DNA of 52,360 nucleotides, taken from NCBI GenBank assembly GCA_004292595.1, contig RDXM01000129.1, positions 1 through 52,360 of the forward strand. Reading direction: 5' to 3'. The notes beneath the pieces were generated by a model. It ran no database searches and was not told where the DNA came from. It saw only the letters and a list, made by a program, of their open reading frames with translations. Below, one piece after another: positions 33,388 to 42,211 of the stretch (position 1 is its first letter; each line of letters starts with the position of its first letter). The DNA is from Candidatus Kapaibacterium sp. (GTDB taxonomy: Bacteria; Bacteroidota; Ignavibacteria; Kapaibacteriales; UBA4661). The position numbers and the translations under genes were made by a program.

Positions 33388-33978
33388 GGGTGGAGTCCGA
33401 TATTCAGGGTTTATGAATTCATAAATTGCGCGTGGAGGCGGAAAGGAAAGTACTGAGATGTGGAACAAGATTTTGGTGTAATTTGCTCTCATCCTAGCCG
33501 CGCAAACATAGTAAAAAGTTTGCATTTTACCGTCGCTATAGAGCATTTTTTTTTCTTTTTTCACGCGATTTTTTCAATGGCTTTTTACGGGTGTTGCAAG
33601 AGCAAGAGATTTTTTTTATTTCCCAGAGAGAGAGAGTAGATTTTTGGTATAAAAAATTGTATCTTCATACACTTTTACTTTTCGTGTATCGTCATTTTTG
33701 TAGGCTCATTGGAAGGCGTTTGTGTGTCTAGTGCTACAATGTGCGCTTTCGTAGTATATTCATGGGAATAGCTGTGTTGTTGTTGTGGGTGGTGGTGTTC
33801 AGCATAGAGTCTTTATGCGCCCTCATGCGGTGTTTTCATTGCTCGTCATCGCTCAAAAGTTCCCTTGATTACACCCCTCTTCACACCCTTTTCATTTTTT
33901 ATCTTACTTTTTTTGAATGTAAAAAACGTATTATTTTAATCTTTTGTATTCTTCCACCATTTATCGTGAGTTATCATT
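33388..33978. other. 590-bp divergent intergenic region, AT-rich, no gene recognised
   Basis: This region separates the PEBP gene and fadD, which diverge, so it should hold both promoters. It is rich in T-runs and has a short GA-repeat (near 33626). No convincing -35/-10 pair, hairpin or conserved RNA was seen. An 85-codon frame at 33741-33998 has a low-complexity translation and overlaps the fadD start, so it is not called. Confidence 0.6.
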
Positions 33979-35664
33979 ATGTCGCAGCAACCAGTTGAGA
34001 AAATTTGGCTTCCCCAGTATCCGAAAGGTGTTCCCGTTGACATCAATCCCGACCGCTATTCTTCACTTGTGGGTTTTTTGGATGACCGTATCAAAGAATA
34101 TGGTAATAAGCCCGCATATGAGAACTTAGGCGTTACGATGACCTATAACGAGGTGGATGCGTTGGGGAAAAATTTTGCGGCGTTTTTGCAAAAGAGAGGT
34201 TTGAAAAAAGGCGATAGAATTGCTGTGCAGATGCCGAACATGATACAATATGCTATCGCGGTAATCGGCGCACTCCGCGCAGGCTTGACCGTTGTTAATA
34301 CCAATCCGCTCTACACACCGCAAGAAATGAAGCATCAGTTTAACGACTCTGGTGCGGTTGCGCTGGTCATTGTAGCAAATTTTGCGGCAAATTTAGAGAG
34401 CGTTTTGAAAGATATTCCCAAGCTCAAAACGATTATCATTACTGAGGTTGCAGATATTGTGCCAGGTCTGAAAGGCTGGGTAATGAACATGGCATTGAAG
34501 CACGTCAAAAAAATGGTTCCAGCGTACAACATTCCAAGTGCCATCAAGTTCAACACCGCTCTGAGCGAAGGTGCGAAAGCGAAGTACACCGCACCCGATA
34601 TGAAAAGTTCCGACTTAGCGTTTTTGCAGTACACTGGCGGCACAACAGGCGTTTCCAAAGGTGCAATGCTCACACACCGCAATATTCTTGCCAATATGGA
34701 AATGCTCATGGCATGGATTTCTTTCAAGCTCAACAAAGACCACGACCAAATCGTTATTACTGCGCTGCCGTTGTATCATATCTTCGCGCTTACCTTTAAT
34801 TTCTTTGGTCCGATGAGCTATGGCGGCAAGAGTGTCCTTATCACAAATCCCCGCGATATGGATGCCTTTGTGGCAGAATTGAAGCGGCATAAATTTACCG
34901 TCATGAGCGGCGTAAATACGCTCTTCAATGGTCTTTTGAATAATGCAGAGTTTAAGAATGTTGATTTTTCGCGCTTGGTCATTAGCATTGGCGGCGGTAT
35001 GGCGGTGCAAGATATTGTTGCCGAAAAATGGGAAGCCACCACGGGCTGTGTCTTGAACGAGGCATATGGGCTTACCGAAACCTCACCAGGACTGACCGCC
35101 AACCCAATGGACGGTACGCACCGTCGCGGGCATATTGGCTTGCCGCTTTCCAGCACCGAAATTGGTATTTTTGATGATGATAACAACATGGTTCCGCTTG
35201 GCGAACGCGGTGAAATCTGGGCGCGTGGTCCGCAGATAATGAAAGGCTACTGGCTGCGCGACGACGAAACCGAAAAAGTAATGCACGGCGACTGGTTCAA
35301 AACTGGCGACATCGGCATTATGGACGCGCAAGGCTTCATTAAAATCGTGGACAGAAAGAAAGAAATGATTCTCGTTTCGGGCTTCAATGTTTATCCGAAT
35401 GAAGTGGAGAACGTCGTGGCAATGCACCCGAAAGTGCTGGAAGTCGGCGTAATTGGTGTGCCAGACGATAAATCACACGAAGCAGTAAAAGCCGTGATTG
35501 TGAAAAAAGACCAGAGCCTAACCGCAGAAGAAGTTAAGGAATTCTGCAAGCAGCACTTAACGGGCTACAAAGTACCAAAACACGTAGAATTCCGCACGGA
35601 ATTGCCAAAGTCCAACGTTGGAAAAATTCTCCGCCGCCTCTTGAAAGATGGCGCACAGCCGTAA
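33979..35664 (+). CDS. fadD: Long-chain fatty acid-CoA ligase
   Basis: 561 residues. Adenylate-forming enzyme that activates fatty acids as acyl-AMP and then acyl-CoA for degradation or lipid synthesis. The AMP-binding loop YTGGTTGVSKGAMLTHRN, the NEAYGLTETSP motif, TGDIG, and the C-terminal hinge VDRKKEMILVSGFNVYPNEV with the late catalytic Lys (SNVGKILRR) are all present. Length matches FadD. It is single-gene, with a strong terminator after it. Confidence 0.95.
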   Translation: MSQQPVEKIWLPQYPKGVPVDINPDRYSSLVGFLDDRIKEYGNKPAYENLGVTMTYNEVDALGKNFAAFLQKRGLKKGDRIAVQMPNMIQYAIAVIGALRAGLTVVNTNPLYTPQEMKHQFNDSGAVALVIVANFAANLESVLKDIPKLKTIIITEVADIVPGLKGWVMNMALKHVKKMVPAYNIPSAIKFNTALSEGAKAKYTAPDMKSSDLAFLQYTGGTTGVSKGAMLTHRNILANMEMLMAWISFKLNKDHDQIVITALPLYHIFALTFNFFGPMSYGGKSVLITNPRDMDAFVAELKRHKFTVMSGVNTLFNGLLNNAEFKNVDFSRLVISIGGGMAVQDIVAEKWEATTGCVLNEAYGLTETSPGLTANPMDGTHRRGHIGLPLSSTEIGIFDDDNNMVPLGERGEIWARGPQIMKGYWLRDDETEKVMHGDWFKTGDIGIMDAQGFIKIVDRKKEMILVSGFNVYPNEVENVVAMHPKVLEVGVIGVPDDKSHEAVKAVIVKKDQSLTAEEVKEFCKQHLTGYKVPKHVEFRTELPKSNVGKILRRLLKDGAQP

Positions 35665-35694
35665 TCATGCAAACGTGATACTGTTCACAAAAAA

Positions 35695-35737
35695 AGCTGT
35701 GGAGCAAGCAACGATGCGCTCCACAGCTTTTTTTTCG
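35695..35737. terminator. Strong rho-independent terminator after fadD, probably bidirectional
   Basis: AGCTGTGGAGC and GCTCCACAGCT form an 11-bp perfect stem with a 12-base loop. Nine T follow on the plus strand and a run of A precedes it, so it can also serve the convergent lipoprotein gene. Confidence 0.9.
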
Positions 35738-35780
35738 TATTTTCTCATTGGTAAGCTATTACCCAAAACCCTGATGTAGT

Positions 35781-36383
35781 CTATTCTGCAAGGTGGAATG
35801 CCGCTTTAACAGCATTGTAGTTAGAAATATCTACAAATTGTTTTAATTCCGCCGTTGTCGTTGCGGGAATAGCAACAACGCGGTAGCTGAAACTTCTTGT
35901 TGGGCGAAATGGTGCAACACCGCTAGGGCTATTGATAAATACTTGTACCTGTCCTAGCTGATACTGAGCATCAACCACTTGAAAAGTCCCACCTTCAGAA
36001 AAAGTAATTGGAAGTTGCTGCCAGATGACGGCTGTGGCTGACACGGCTTGCATTTGTGAGTAGACCAAAACTACACCCGTTGCCATAATATCTGCCGTAA
36101 TGTTTGCAACGTTGAACCATCCTGATTGTAAATACGCACCAGGTGAGCCAACACCTTGCGCAAGCCACTGCGACGGCTGCACGGTAAAGTTTATTGTGCG
36201 GGCTGTGGGCGCGGCAGTACCACCGCCTGTACCAGCTGGACCTTGTGGTCCAACGGGTCCTGGAGGTCCTTGTGGTCCAGCAGGTCCAGCTGGACCCTGC
36301 ACTGCGCAGCCTGCCAGAGCAAGAAAAAATAGAGCGCAACAGGCAATGAGCCTTTGCGTAGTGCCTTGTTTCAGGATATTCAT
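35781..36383 (-). CDS. Lipoprotein with collagen-like Gly-Pro-X repeats
   Basis: 200 residues. A lipoprotein signal peptide with lipobox LALAGC (Cys26) is followed at once by seven collagen-like triplets (GPAGPAGPQGPPGPVGPQGP, residues 30-51), then a Gly/Thr linker and a C-terminal domain of about 135 residues with no family I recognise. The start has GGAG 7 nt upstream. Such collagen-like lipoproteins are anchored by lipid and form short triple helices. Its ATG overlaps the stop of the upstream open frame by 4 bp, possibly by chance. Confidence 0.85.
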   Translation of the reverse strand: MNILKQGTTQRLIACCALFFLALAGCAVQGPAGPAGPQGPPGPVGPQGPAGTGGGTAAPTARTINFTVQPSQWLAQGVGSPGAYLQSGWFNVANITADIMATGVVLVYSQMQAVSATAVIWQQLPITFSEGGTFQVVDAQYQLGQVQVFINSPSGVAPFRPTRSFSYRVVAIPATTTAELKQFVDISNYNAVKAAFHLAE

Positions 36384-37066
36384 AGAAGTTCTCCGAAAAA
36401 ATAGAAAAGAGGTGAAAATAATGTGTTAAAAATATGCAATAAGCGTGTGCGTTCTAAACAGCAAGAAATATGACATTTCCAGCACATTATTTGCACAATT
36501 ACCAAGAAAGAGAATGTGCGAGGGCGAAAAGTTACATCGGCGTGTGCAGAAAGACAAGAAAAAAAACAGCCTCCACACCGCGCGCGCTCATTGTAATGGT
36601 GTGTGGAGGCTGTTGAATGCAGGTTTTCACCAGGAAGAGAATGATATTCTAACAGGGATATTCTAACAGGATGAGCAGAGTACAATTCTGTTGTTACGTT
36701 TGTTCTGAGGTTTGTTCTAACGTTTGTTCTAACGTTTGTTCTAACGTTTGTTCTAACGTTTGTTCTAACGTTTGTTCTAACGTTTGTTCTAACGTTTGTT
36801 CTAACGTTGTGAAGTATCTGAATGACACCCTCAGAAAGTTCGTGCCATTCCAAGAAAAAATGAATTGTCAAAACGCCGCTTTTGTCCTTGAAGCAGAGGC
36901 GTAACTGCTGGCTAAACTCAATGTATCGCGCCTCGACAATATCCTCCAAAGCAATAATTTTCATCATACTACCAGGATTTTTCTCGTCGAATAAATAGTC
37001 GCCATAGCGTACAATCAAGACCGCTAGCGAAGGTGCGTAATGACATGACGAAAAAAAATCTTTCAT
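36380..37066 (-). CDS. Hypothetical protein carrying an internal Thr-Asn-Val-Arg repeat; 3' half doubtful
   Basis: 228 residues. The ATG at 37066 has a good ribosome-binding site (AAGGAG, 7 nt upstream). The first 86 residues (MKDFFSSCHYAPSLAVLIVR to GVIQILHN) look like a real small globular protein of unknown family. About nine TNVR tetrapeptides encoded by a 12-bp tandem repeat follow, then a Cys/His-rich tail that looks like translated non-coding DNA. A strong minus-strand terminator (36559-36612) lies inside that tail. I suspect repeat expansion removed the original stop codon. Confidence 0.5.
   Translation of the reverse strand: MKDFFSSCHYAPSLAVLIVRYGDYLFDEKNPGSMMKIIALEDIVEARYIEFSQQLRLCFKDKSGVLTIHFFLEWHELSEGVIQILHNVRTNVRTNVRTNVRTNVRTNVRTNVRTNVRTNLRTNVTTELYSAHPVRISLLEYHSLPGENLHSTASTHHYNERARCGGCFFSCLSAHADVTFRPRTFSFLVIVQIMCWKCHISCCLERTRLLHIFNTLFSPLFYFFGELL
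36559..36612 (-). terminator. Rho-independent terminator inside an open frame
   Basis: On the minus strand CAGCCTCCACACACC pairs with GGTGTGGAGGCTG and is followed directly by eight T. The stem is at least 11 bp. It would stop transcripts from 37066 before the end of that reading frame, arguing that the frame beyond it is not coding. Confidence 0.8.
36696..36808. repeat. 12-bp tandem repeat array
   Basis: About 9.4 copies of ACGTTTGTTCTA, nearly perfect; the two units at the low-coordinate end are variant. On the minus strand each copy encodes Thr-Asn-Val-Arg. A separate direct duplication of GATATTCTAACAGG lies nearby at 36643-36670. Confidence 0.95.
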
Positions 37067-37303
37067 TTGAAACTCCTTTCACAAAGAATTCTTCAATAAA
37101 GAAAATGACGATGCGGCATTTCTTGGTTAGCTATTGATTGTTTTTCCAAGAATCCGTATCTTACATATCTTTTTCAATCTCAAAGATTTCTAAGACCGAT
37201 TCTCTCTATCTCAAGGACAATGTTACCAGACGACTAAACTGTGCGAACTATCTACTACAAAAATACGCAATGCAGACGTGGGATATGAAACAAAGTCCTT
37301 TTC

Positions 37304-37411
37304 GGTCGAAAATACTACCGAATTCTCCCAGTTCACATTTTGTGGTCAAAAAGTGCTATCATTTTTGAGAGAAATTGAAAAATCTAGGAGAATTCGGTAG
37401 TAAAAACGACC
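37304..37411. repeat. Long imperfect inverted repeat in a 637-bp gene-free region
   Basis: The core arms ACTACCGAATTCTCC (37314-37328) and its complement (ending 37401) are perfect, and pairing extends outward through GGTCG/CGACC after a small mismatch. The loop is about 55 bp. The region 37067-37703 otherwise holds only the possible promoter below; a 76-codon frame at 37138 has no recognisable content. Confidence 0.75.
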
Positions 37412-37546
37412 ACTTTCGCCAAAAGTAAGGTTCTATCAGGCTTGTAGAAAGCAGTTGTTACGAAAGTTCAGGTTTTATGCGCTTTGCAGAAACTAAAAAA
37501 ATCTGTTTGAGTATGTACTAAAAATATATTTATCCTCAGCTAAATT

Positions 37547-37575
37547 TTGACAAGCGATTTTGTCCACAATAGACT
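37547..37575 (+). promoter_or_regulatory. Possible promoter for the LytTR gene
   Basis: TTGACA at 37547-37552, 17-bp spacer, then TAGACT (four of six consensus bases), about 130 bp upstream of the chosen start at 37704. Confidence 0.3.
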
Positions 37576-37703
37576 CGGCAAATCGGTCGTTTTCATGGAG
37601 TTTTTTTTGTACTTTTTGTGCGCTTTTCTTGTTTGAATTTTTGTTGCCAGCATTTTTTTTTCACCACCTTGAGATGTTGTTCTGGTACAACAAACTATCT
37701 GAT

Positions 37704-38729
37704 ATGACAAGCAATACCTTCGATATTCTCTGCATTGAACCAAAACGAATCTATGCTCTGAGCCTGAAGCGAGATTTGCAGAGGGAACACGTGCTGTTTA
37801 GTAATTTCTCGCATACGGCAGTTTTGGAGGAAGCATCAGAGATTATCCGCAAAACTCCGCCGCATTTGGTTTTTTTGAGTATTAATTTTCCTATGGCGGA
37901 ACTCACAAAGTTTTTAGAGGTTTTTAGCCCTCGCACACGGAGTTTCGCGCTTATTTTTGTCGAATCCACACCAGAGCATATTCACAAAATGCGCCCAACC
38001 TTGCACCAGCAAACCCAACGCGCAAATTTTTCCACTCAGCACCAAGCAGGATATTTATTCGTTGGTGGATTTGGCAATAAAATGCTCGTTGATGCCGTTA
38101 ATACTGCCCGCGAATGGCTGCAACACCACCTGCACTCGCGGCAGAAAGAAGAATTGGCGCGGTCTCTGGAGCAGTATCTTTCTCATCCCTACATTATTGC
38201 CCAGCAACGAATGCTTCCAGAAAAGCAAAACACGAGCGAGCGAGCGCAAAAGCTCTATGTTTTGAATAATGAACTGCGTTATCCCTTGAACCACGAAGAG
38301 GAATTGCGTATTTCATTCGACCGCATTGTTCATATCGAAGGCGACAACAAGTATTGCTGGCTGCATTTTTTTGATGAAGAAATTGGCTTAACAAAGCGGC
38401 ATTTGCTCAAAAAAATCGTTCTTGAGCAGTTGGACGAGCATATTTTTGTGCATACTCATCAGTCGCACTGGGTCAATATCGCCTACATCCGCTCATTTGC
38501 GGCGGAAACCGTTGAATTACTTACAGGCAAGGTAGTTCCTTGCTCGCGCCGAGAGCGTCCGAATGTAGAGGCGATGATTCGCACAACGTCGCCTCAGCTT
38601 TTTGCTGCCTTGTTATTGAAAAATTCTTTGCCAGAAATTTCGACATCTCTGCAAAAAAGCGGTTTTTGGGATATTCGCGCCGAAGAATCTCACGCAAAAA
38701 ATATGAGCATAAAACGACCCAAAGCCTGA
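37704..38729 (+). CDS. LytTR-family transcription regulator with a phospho-Asp-less receiver-like domain
   Basis: 341 residues from the ATG at 37704; the open frame upstream has a low-complexity hydrophobic translation and was left out. Residues 1-120 resemble a response-regulator receiver (FDILCIEPKRIYAL; HLVFLSINFPMAEL), but where LVFLDINMP is usual the acceptor Asp is Ser59. Residues about 225-310 are a LytTR DNA-binding domain (ISFDRIVHIEGDNKYCWLHF; LLKKIVLEQLDEHIFVHTHQ; HWVNIAYIRSF). It is probably regulated by something other than phosphorylation. No sensor kinase is adjacent. Confidence 0.82.
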   Translation: MTSNTFDILCIEPKRIYALSLKRDLQREHVLFSNFSHTAVLEEASEIIRKTPPHLVFLSINFPMAELTKFLEVFSPRTRSFALIFVESTPEHIHKMRPTLHQQTQRANFSTQHQAGYLFVGGFGNKMLVDAVNTAREWLQHHLHSRQKEELARSLEQYLSHPYIIAQQRMLPEKQNTSERAQKLYVLNNELRYPLNHEEELRISFDRIVHIEGDNKYCWLHFFDEEIGLTKRHLLKKIVLEQLDEHIFVHTHQSHWVNIAYIRSFAAETVELLTGKVVPCSRRERPNVEAMIRTTSPQLFAALLLKNSLPEISTSLQKSGFWDIRAEESHAKNMSIKRPKA

Positions 38730-38771
38730 TGAATACTCATTCTCATCTCTTCATTCTCATTTCTTCATTCT

Positions 38772-39035
38772 ATGAATTGCCGCATCGGTTGCGCTGCCTG
38801 TTGCATTGCGCCCTCTATTTCCTCGCCAATACCCGGAATGCCGCATGGGAAGCCAGCCGGAGTGCGATGCGTCCAACTCACAGACGATAATCGTTGCCGT
38901 CTTTTCGGCAAGCCAGAACGCCCTGCCGTTTGTTGTAGTCTCCGCGCACACGAGGAAATGTGCGGTTTCTCGAACGAAGAAGCATTTGTGCGCCTCACCG
39001 CATGGGAAGAAGCCACAAGCCCAACAACCAGATAG
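38772..39035 (+). CDS. Small YkgJ-type cysteine-cluster protein
   Basis: 87 residues. It starts MNCRIGCAACCIAPSIS, with GMPHGKPAGVRCVQL and CRLFGKPERPAVCCSLRA following. The CxxxCxxCC cluster and later Cys residues match the short YkgJ/UPF0153 family, thought to bind zinc or an iron-sulphur centre. birA starts 12 nt downstream, so the two are probably co-transcribed, possibly with the LytTR gene 42 nt upstream. Confidence 0.88.
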   Translation: MNCRIGCAACCIAPSISSPIPGMPHGKPAGVRCVQLTDDNRCRLFGKPERPAVCCSLRAHEEMCGFSNEEAFVRLTAWEEATSPTTR

Positions 39036-39047
39036 AAAAACCAAGCC

Positions 39048-39824
39048 ATGAAACATTCTCACTACGACGAACTGCCTTCCACCAATGACAAAGCAAAAGA
39101 GCTTCTTCGCCTGAACACCGCACCACTCCTCGCTGTTACCGCCGATTTGCAAACACACGGACGCGGACGCAACGGCAAAGTCTGGATTGGCGAACACGAG
39201 GCAAATGTGTATTGTTCGGTTGGGATGCGCCATTTTGCGCCACTTTCAGAGCAGCGTTTGATAGCCTTTCAAATTATTGGATGCTTGGCGGCAAAAGCAG
39301 CATTGCAAGAAGCAAGCAGCGAAGCAAGGAATCATGCGGGCTGTACGGCAGAGTTTTGTTTGAAGTATCCCAACGATGTGTATCTTGTTTTGCCGAACGT
39401 CACGCCCGTGCAACGACGGAAAGTCTGCGGTGTGCTTGTCGAGCATGAATTTATCGGCTCTTCGTGCGTTTCGAGCGTCATCGGTATTGGTATCAACGTG
39501 CGGCAAAAAGTGTTTCCCGAAGACTTGCAAATGAAGGCAACATCGCTGCTCCGCGAGGGAATTGATGCTACGACCGAACACGTCCGCCACGCCTTGCTGC
39601 GCTATATCCAGCTTTTCTTAAAACAAAGCAATGACGCGCTGTTCACGGCATGGCGCGATGAACTTCAGTTAGAAGGCGAATATATCTCCATTGCCAAAGA
39701 GCAAGGACTATGGCGCGTGGAAAGCATACAAGATGATGGGCGTTTGCGCGTCATTCATACCGAGACGCAGCAGCAACGCTTTGTGGATAATGGCGATTCT
39801 ATCCTTCGTGCAGATTGGCAGTGA
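39048..39824 (+). CDS. birA: Biotin-[acetyl-CoA-carboxylase] ligase, without a DNA-binding domain
   Basis: 258 residues. It attaches biotin to carboxylase carrier proteins. The biotinyl-AMP loop is HGRGRNGKVWIG (residues 38-49), preceded by the substrate region ELPSTNDKAKELL; the LKYPNDVYL and VCGVLVEHEF strands and IGIGINV follow. The protein begins directly with the catalytic domain, so this is the short, non-repressor form. Confidence 0.93.
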   Translation: MKHSHYDELPSTNDKAKELLRLNTAPLLAVTADLQTHGRGRNGKVWIGEHEANVYCSVGMRHFAPLSEQRLIAFQIIGCLAAKAALQEASSEARNHAGCTAEFCLKYPNDVYLVLPNVTPVQRRKVCGVLVEHEFIGSSCVSSVIGIGINVRQKVFPEDLQMKATSLLREGIDATTEHVRHALLRYIQLFLKQSNDALFTAWRDELQLEGEYISIAKEQGLWRVESIQDDGRLRVIHTETQQQRFVDNGDSILRADWQ

Positions 39825-39857
39825 GGATAAGGATAAAATCTGTATGCTGAAGTCCTA

Positions 39858-40003
39858 AGTACCATACAAAACTCTTGTAAATCCCATAGAAACAGGCTTC
39901 AGTGGCACAGACATTCTTGTCTGTGTTTTCCCACTTGGAACCCGCGCCAACACTCACAGACAAAAATGTCTGTGCCACTGTTAAAGATTTTTTGTATAGT
40001 ACT
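39858..40003. repeat. Nested inverted repeats between birA and dsbD
   Basis: Inner arms at 39901-39925 and 39952-39979 are copies of the palindromic unit seen at 2518-2644 (AGTGGCACAGACATTCTTGT). Outer arms AGTACCATACAAAA (39858-39871) and its complement at 39990-40003 match with one mismatch. The whole block is symmetrical and resembles a miniature element or a strong mRNA hairpin. Confidence 0.8.
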
Positions 40004-40044
40004 GTGGATGAAGTCAATAATTTCTAAATTTTAAAAGCACCACC

Positions 40045-42117
40045 ATGACCTTTCGCAAACTTGCCTTTCACCTCGTCGCGCTTGTTTTCGCGTCACTTTT
40101 CCTTGCTCCTACGCTGAACGCAAAGCATATTGATTTCGCACTTTCGCCACAAAAACTTGTTCTGAAGCCAGGAGCGGAAGGCAAACTCACGCTTACCTTG
40201 ACGATTGAACAAGGCTGGTACACCTACGGCATGATTCCTCGCTTGGACAAGGATGGTCTTGGTCCGAAGGCAACGGAAATCACACTCAAAAGCAATAAAA
40301 TCGCCACGTTGGAGAAAATTATTGCTGCGAAACCTAAGCAAAAATTTGACCAAGGCTTTCAGATGGAGATTGATTATTATGAAGGTAAAGTAATCTTCAC
40401 TATTCCTGTCAAAGCACGTGTTGATGCACCTTTGGGAAAATATCCTCTGACGCTGAATGTGGAATACATGGTCTGCAACGCGCAAACCTGCTTGCCGCCC
40501 GACGATAAAGAATGTGCCTTCAGCGTAGAAATTATTGGCGATGAGATAACTGCTCAAACACAAGTCCCCATGCCGCCCAAGAACATTTTGCCCGCCCACG
40601 ACACCGCCGTTCCGACAGCAACCGTGCAAGCAATTCCCAAAGATACATCTATCTCAAGCAATCAAGCCCCAAGCAACCAAGCCCCAAGCAACCAAGCCCC
40701 AAGCAATCAAGCCCCAAGCAACCAACAACCAAGCACCGAATCCCAACGAGAAATCGCCGCAAAGCGCGACGAGGGAATTTGGGCGTACTTGTGGTTTGCA
40801 ATGGGCGCAGGTGCGACAGCATTGCTCACTCCGTGCGTCTTTCCGATGGTGCCGATAACGATTTCCTTTTTCACAAAACGCGCTCAGAAGAAGCGTTCAC
40901 GCGGCATTCGGGACTCGCTGGTGTACGCGCTGGGCATTATGTTTACGTTCACGGCGTTGGGTGTGATTTTATCGCTGCTTTTTGGTGCGACGGGCATTTC
41001 CGATTTTGCCGCAAACCCTTGGGTAAATCTTGCATTGGCGGGATTGTTCATTGCCTTGGCATTCAATTTATTCGGCTCCTTTGAAATTCCCTTGCCAACG
41101 GGTTTGCTGAATAAAATGAACAACGCCGCAGGTAACGGAGACAGTATTGGTGCGGTTTTGCTGATGGCAATTACGTTTTCAATTACGTCTTTTACTTGTA
41201 CCGTTCCATTTGTTGGCGCGGCACTTATTTCCGCGTCGTCGGGCGAATGGTTTTATCCGATTGTCGGCATGATTGGCTTTAGCGGTGTGTTTGCGTTCCC
41301 GTTTGTGTTGCTCGCGCTCTTCCCCGCAGCAATGGCGCGGCTTCCAAAGGCGGGCGGCTGGATGAATAACGTGAAAGTAGTGATGGGATTTTTGGAAATT
41401 GCTGCGGCAATGAAGTTTATCAGCAATAGTGATTTGGTCTGGGCGTGGGGTATTCTCTCGCGGGAAGTCTTTTTGGCAATTTGGATTGGTTGCTGCCTGA
41501 TGATTATGCTCTACGTGCTGGGCGTGTTCCGCTTCGCGCATGATTCGCCCGTTGCGAGTATTGGTGCGCCTCGTGCGGTGTTTGCGCTTCTTTTTGCTTC
41601 GCTTACGTTCTACCTCGTCGCTGGACTTTTCGGCAAAAAGCTCGGCGAGCTTGATGCTTTCTTGCCTCCAAGCAATTACGAGGAAATCATTGGGAAGGAT
41701 GAGGGCGGAAATATGAGGGATGACGTGCGCTCCCAAGCAACCAAGCCTCAAGCTCCAAGCAACCACCAATCCTGGCTGACAAGCTACGAAGCGGGTTTGG
41801 CGGTAGCACAGCAAACGGGCAAGCCCGTGTTTATTGATTTTACGGGCTTCACCTGCACAAATTGTCGTTGGATGGAAGCGAATGTATTCACAATGCCAGA
41901 AGCACGAGATTTGATGCGGGATATGGTCAAAGTGCAGCTCTACACCGACCGCAAAACCGAGCCATATTTGTCCAACAAAAAACGCCAGTTGGAGCAGTTT
42001 GGCACGATTGAACTTCCCCTGTACGTGTTGCTCAAGCCTGATGGCACGGTGCTTGCAACGAAAGCATTCACGCGGGATAGAGCCGAATTTGTGAATTTTT
42101 TGAAAAAAGCATTGTAA
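40045..42117 (+). CDS. dsbD: Thiol:disulfide interchange protein DsbD
   Basis: 690 residues. It carries electrons from cytoplasmic thioredoxin to periplasmic partners. Signal peptide (LVALVFASLFLAPTLNA), periplasmic N-terminal DsbD domain with the redox Cys pair in VCNAQTCLPPDD, a linker of Ser-Asn-Gln-Ala-Pro repeats, then eight hydrophobic segments (ATALLTPCVFPMVPITISFF with its first redox Cys; FTCTVPFVGAAL with the partner). A second linker (QATKPQAPSNHQ) follows, and a C-terminal thioredoxin-like domain with FTCTNCRWME (about 602-611). All three redox pairs appear intact. Confidence 0.95.
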   Translation: MTFRKLAFHLVALVFASLFLAPTLNAKHIDFALSPQKLVLKPGAEGKLTLTLTIEQGWYTYGMIPRLDKDGLGPKATEITLKSNKIATLEKIIAAKPKQKFDQGFQMEIDYYEGKVIFTIPVKARVDAPLGKYPLTLNVEYMVCNAQTCLPPDDKECAFSVEIIGDEITAQTQVPMPPKNILPAHDTAVPTATVQAIPKDTSISSNQAPSNQAPSNQAPSNQAPSNQQPSTESQREIAAKRDEGIWAYLWFAMGAGATALLTPCVFPMVPITISFFTKRAQKKRSRGIRDSLVYALGIMFTFTALGVILSLLFGATGISDFAANPWVNLALAGLFIALAFNLFGSFEIPLPTGLLNKMNNAAGNGDSIGAVLLMAITFSITSFTCTVPFVGAALISASSGEWFYPIVGMIGFSGVFAFPFVLLALFPAAMARLPKAGGWMNNVKVVMGFLEIAAAMKFISNSDLVWAWGILSREVFLAIWIGCCLMIMLYVLGVFRFAHDSPVASIGAPRAVFALLFASLTFYLVAGLFGKKLGELDAFLPPSNYEEIIGKDEGGNMRDDVRSQATKPQAPSNHQSWLTSYEAGLAVAQQTGKPVFIDFTGFTCTNCRWMEANVFTMPEARDLMRDMVKVQLYTDRKTEPYLSNKKRQLEQFGTIELPLYVLLKPDGTVLATKAFTRDRAEFVNFLKKAL
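40657..40731. repeat. 15-bp tandem repeat in the DsbD linker
   Basis: Four copies of AGCAAYCAAGCCCCA and one degenerate copy encode the Ser-Asn-Gln-Ala-Pro repeats. The same word (CCAAGCAACCAAGC) reappears in the second linker near 41730-41765. Confidence 0.9.
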
Positions 42118-42211
42118 AGAAATACTTACACAAATTTTGAATGTGGAAAATTCCTGCAAAGCACGTATTTTCGAGCCTTGCTGCTATCTTTTCATTTTTT
42201 CTTGTACTACT

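Noticed and set aside
33741-33998. 85-codon frame upstream of fadD
   Set aside because: Hydrophobic low-complexity translation, no ribosome-binding site, and it overlaps the fadD start in another frame.
36696-36808. CRISPR-like array
   Set aside because: The 12-bp units are contiguous with no spacers; this is a simple tandem repeat.
41179-42159. 326-codon minus-strand frame within dsbD
   Set aside because: It is antisense to an intact DsbD with all domains and redox cysteines; no recognisable content.
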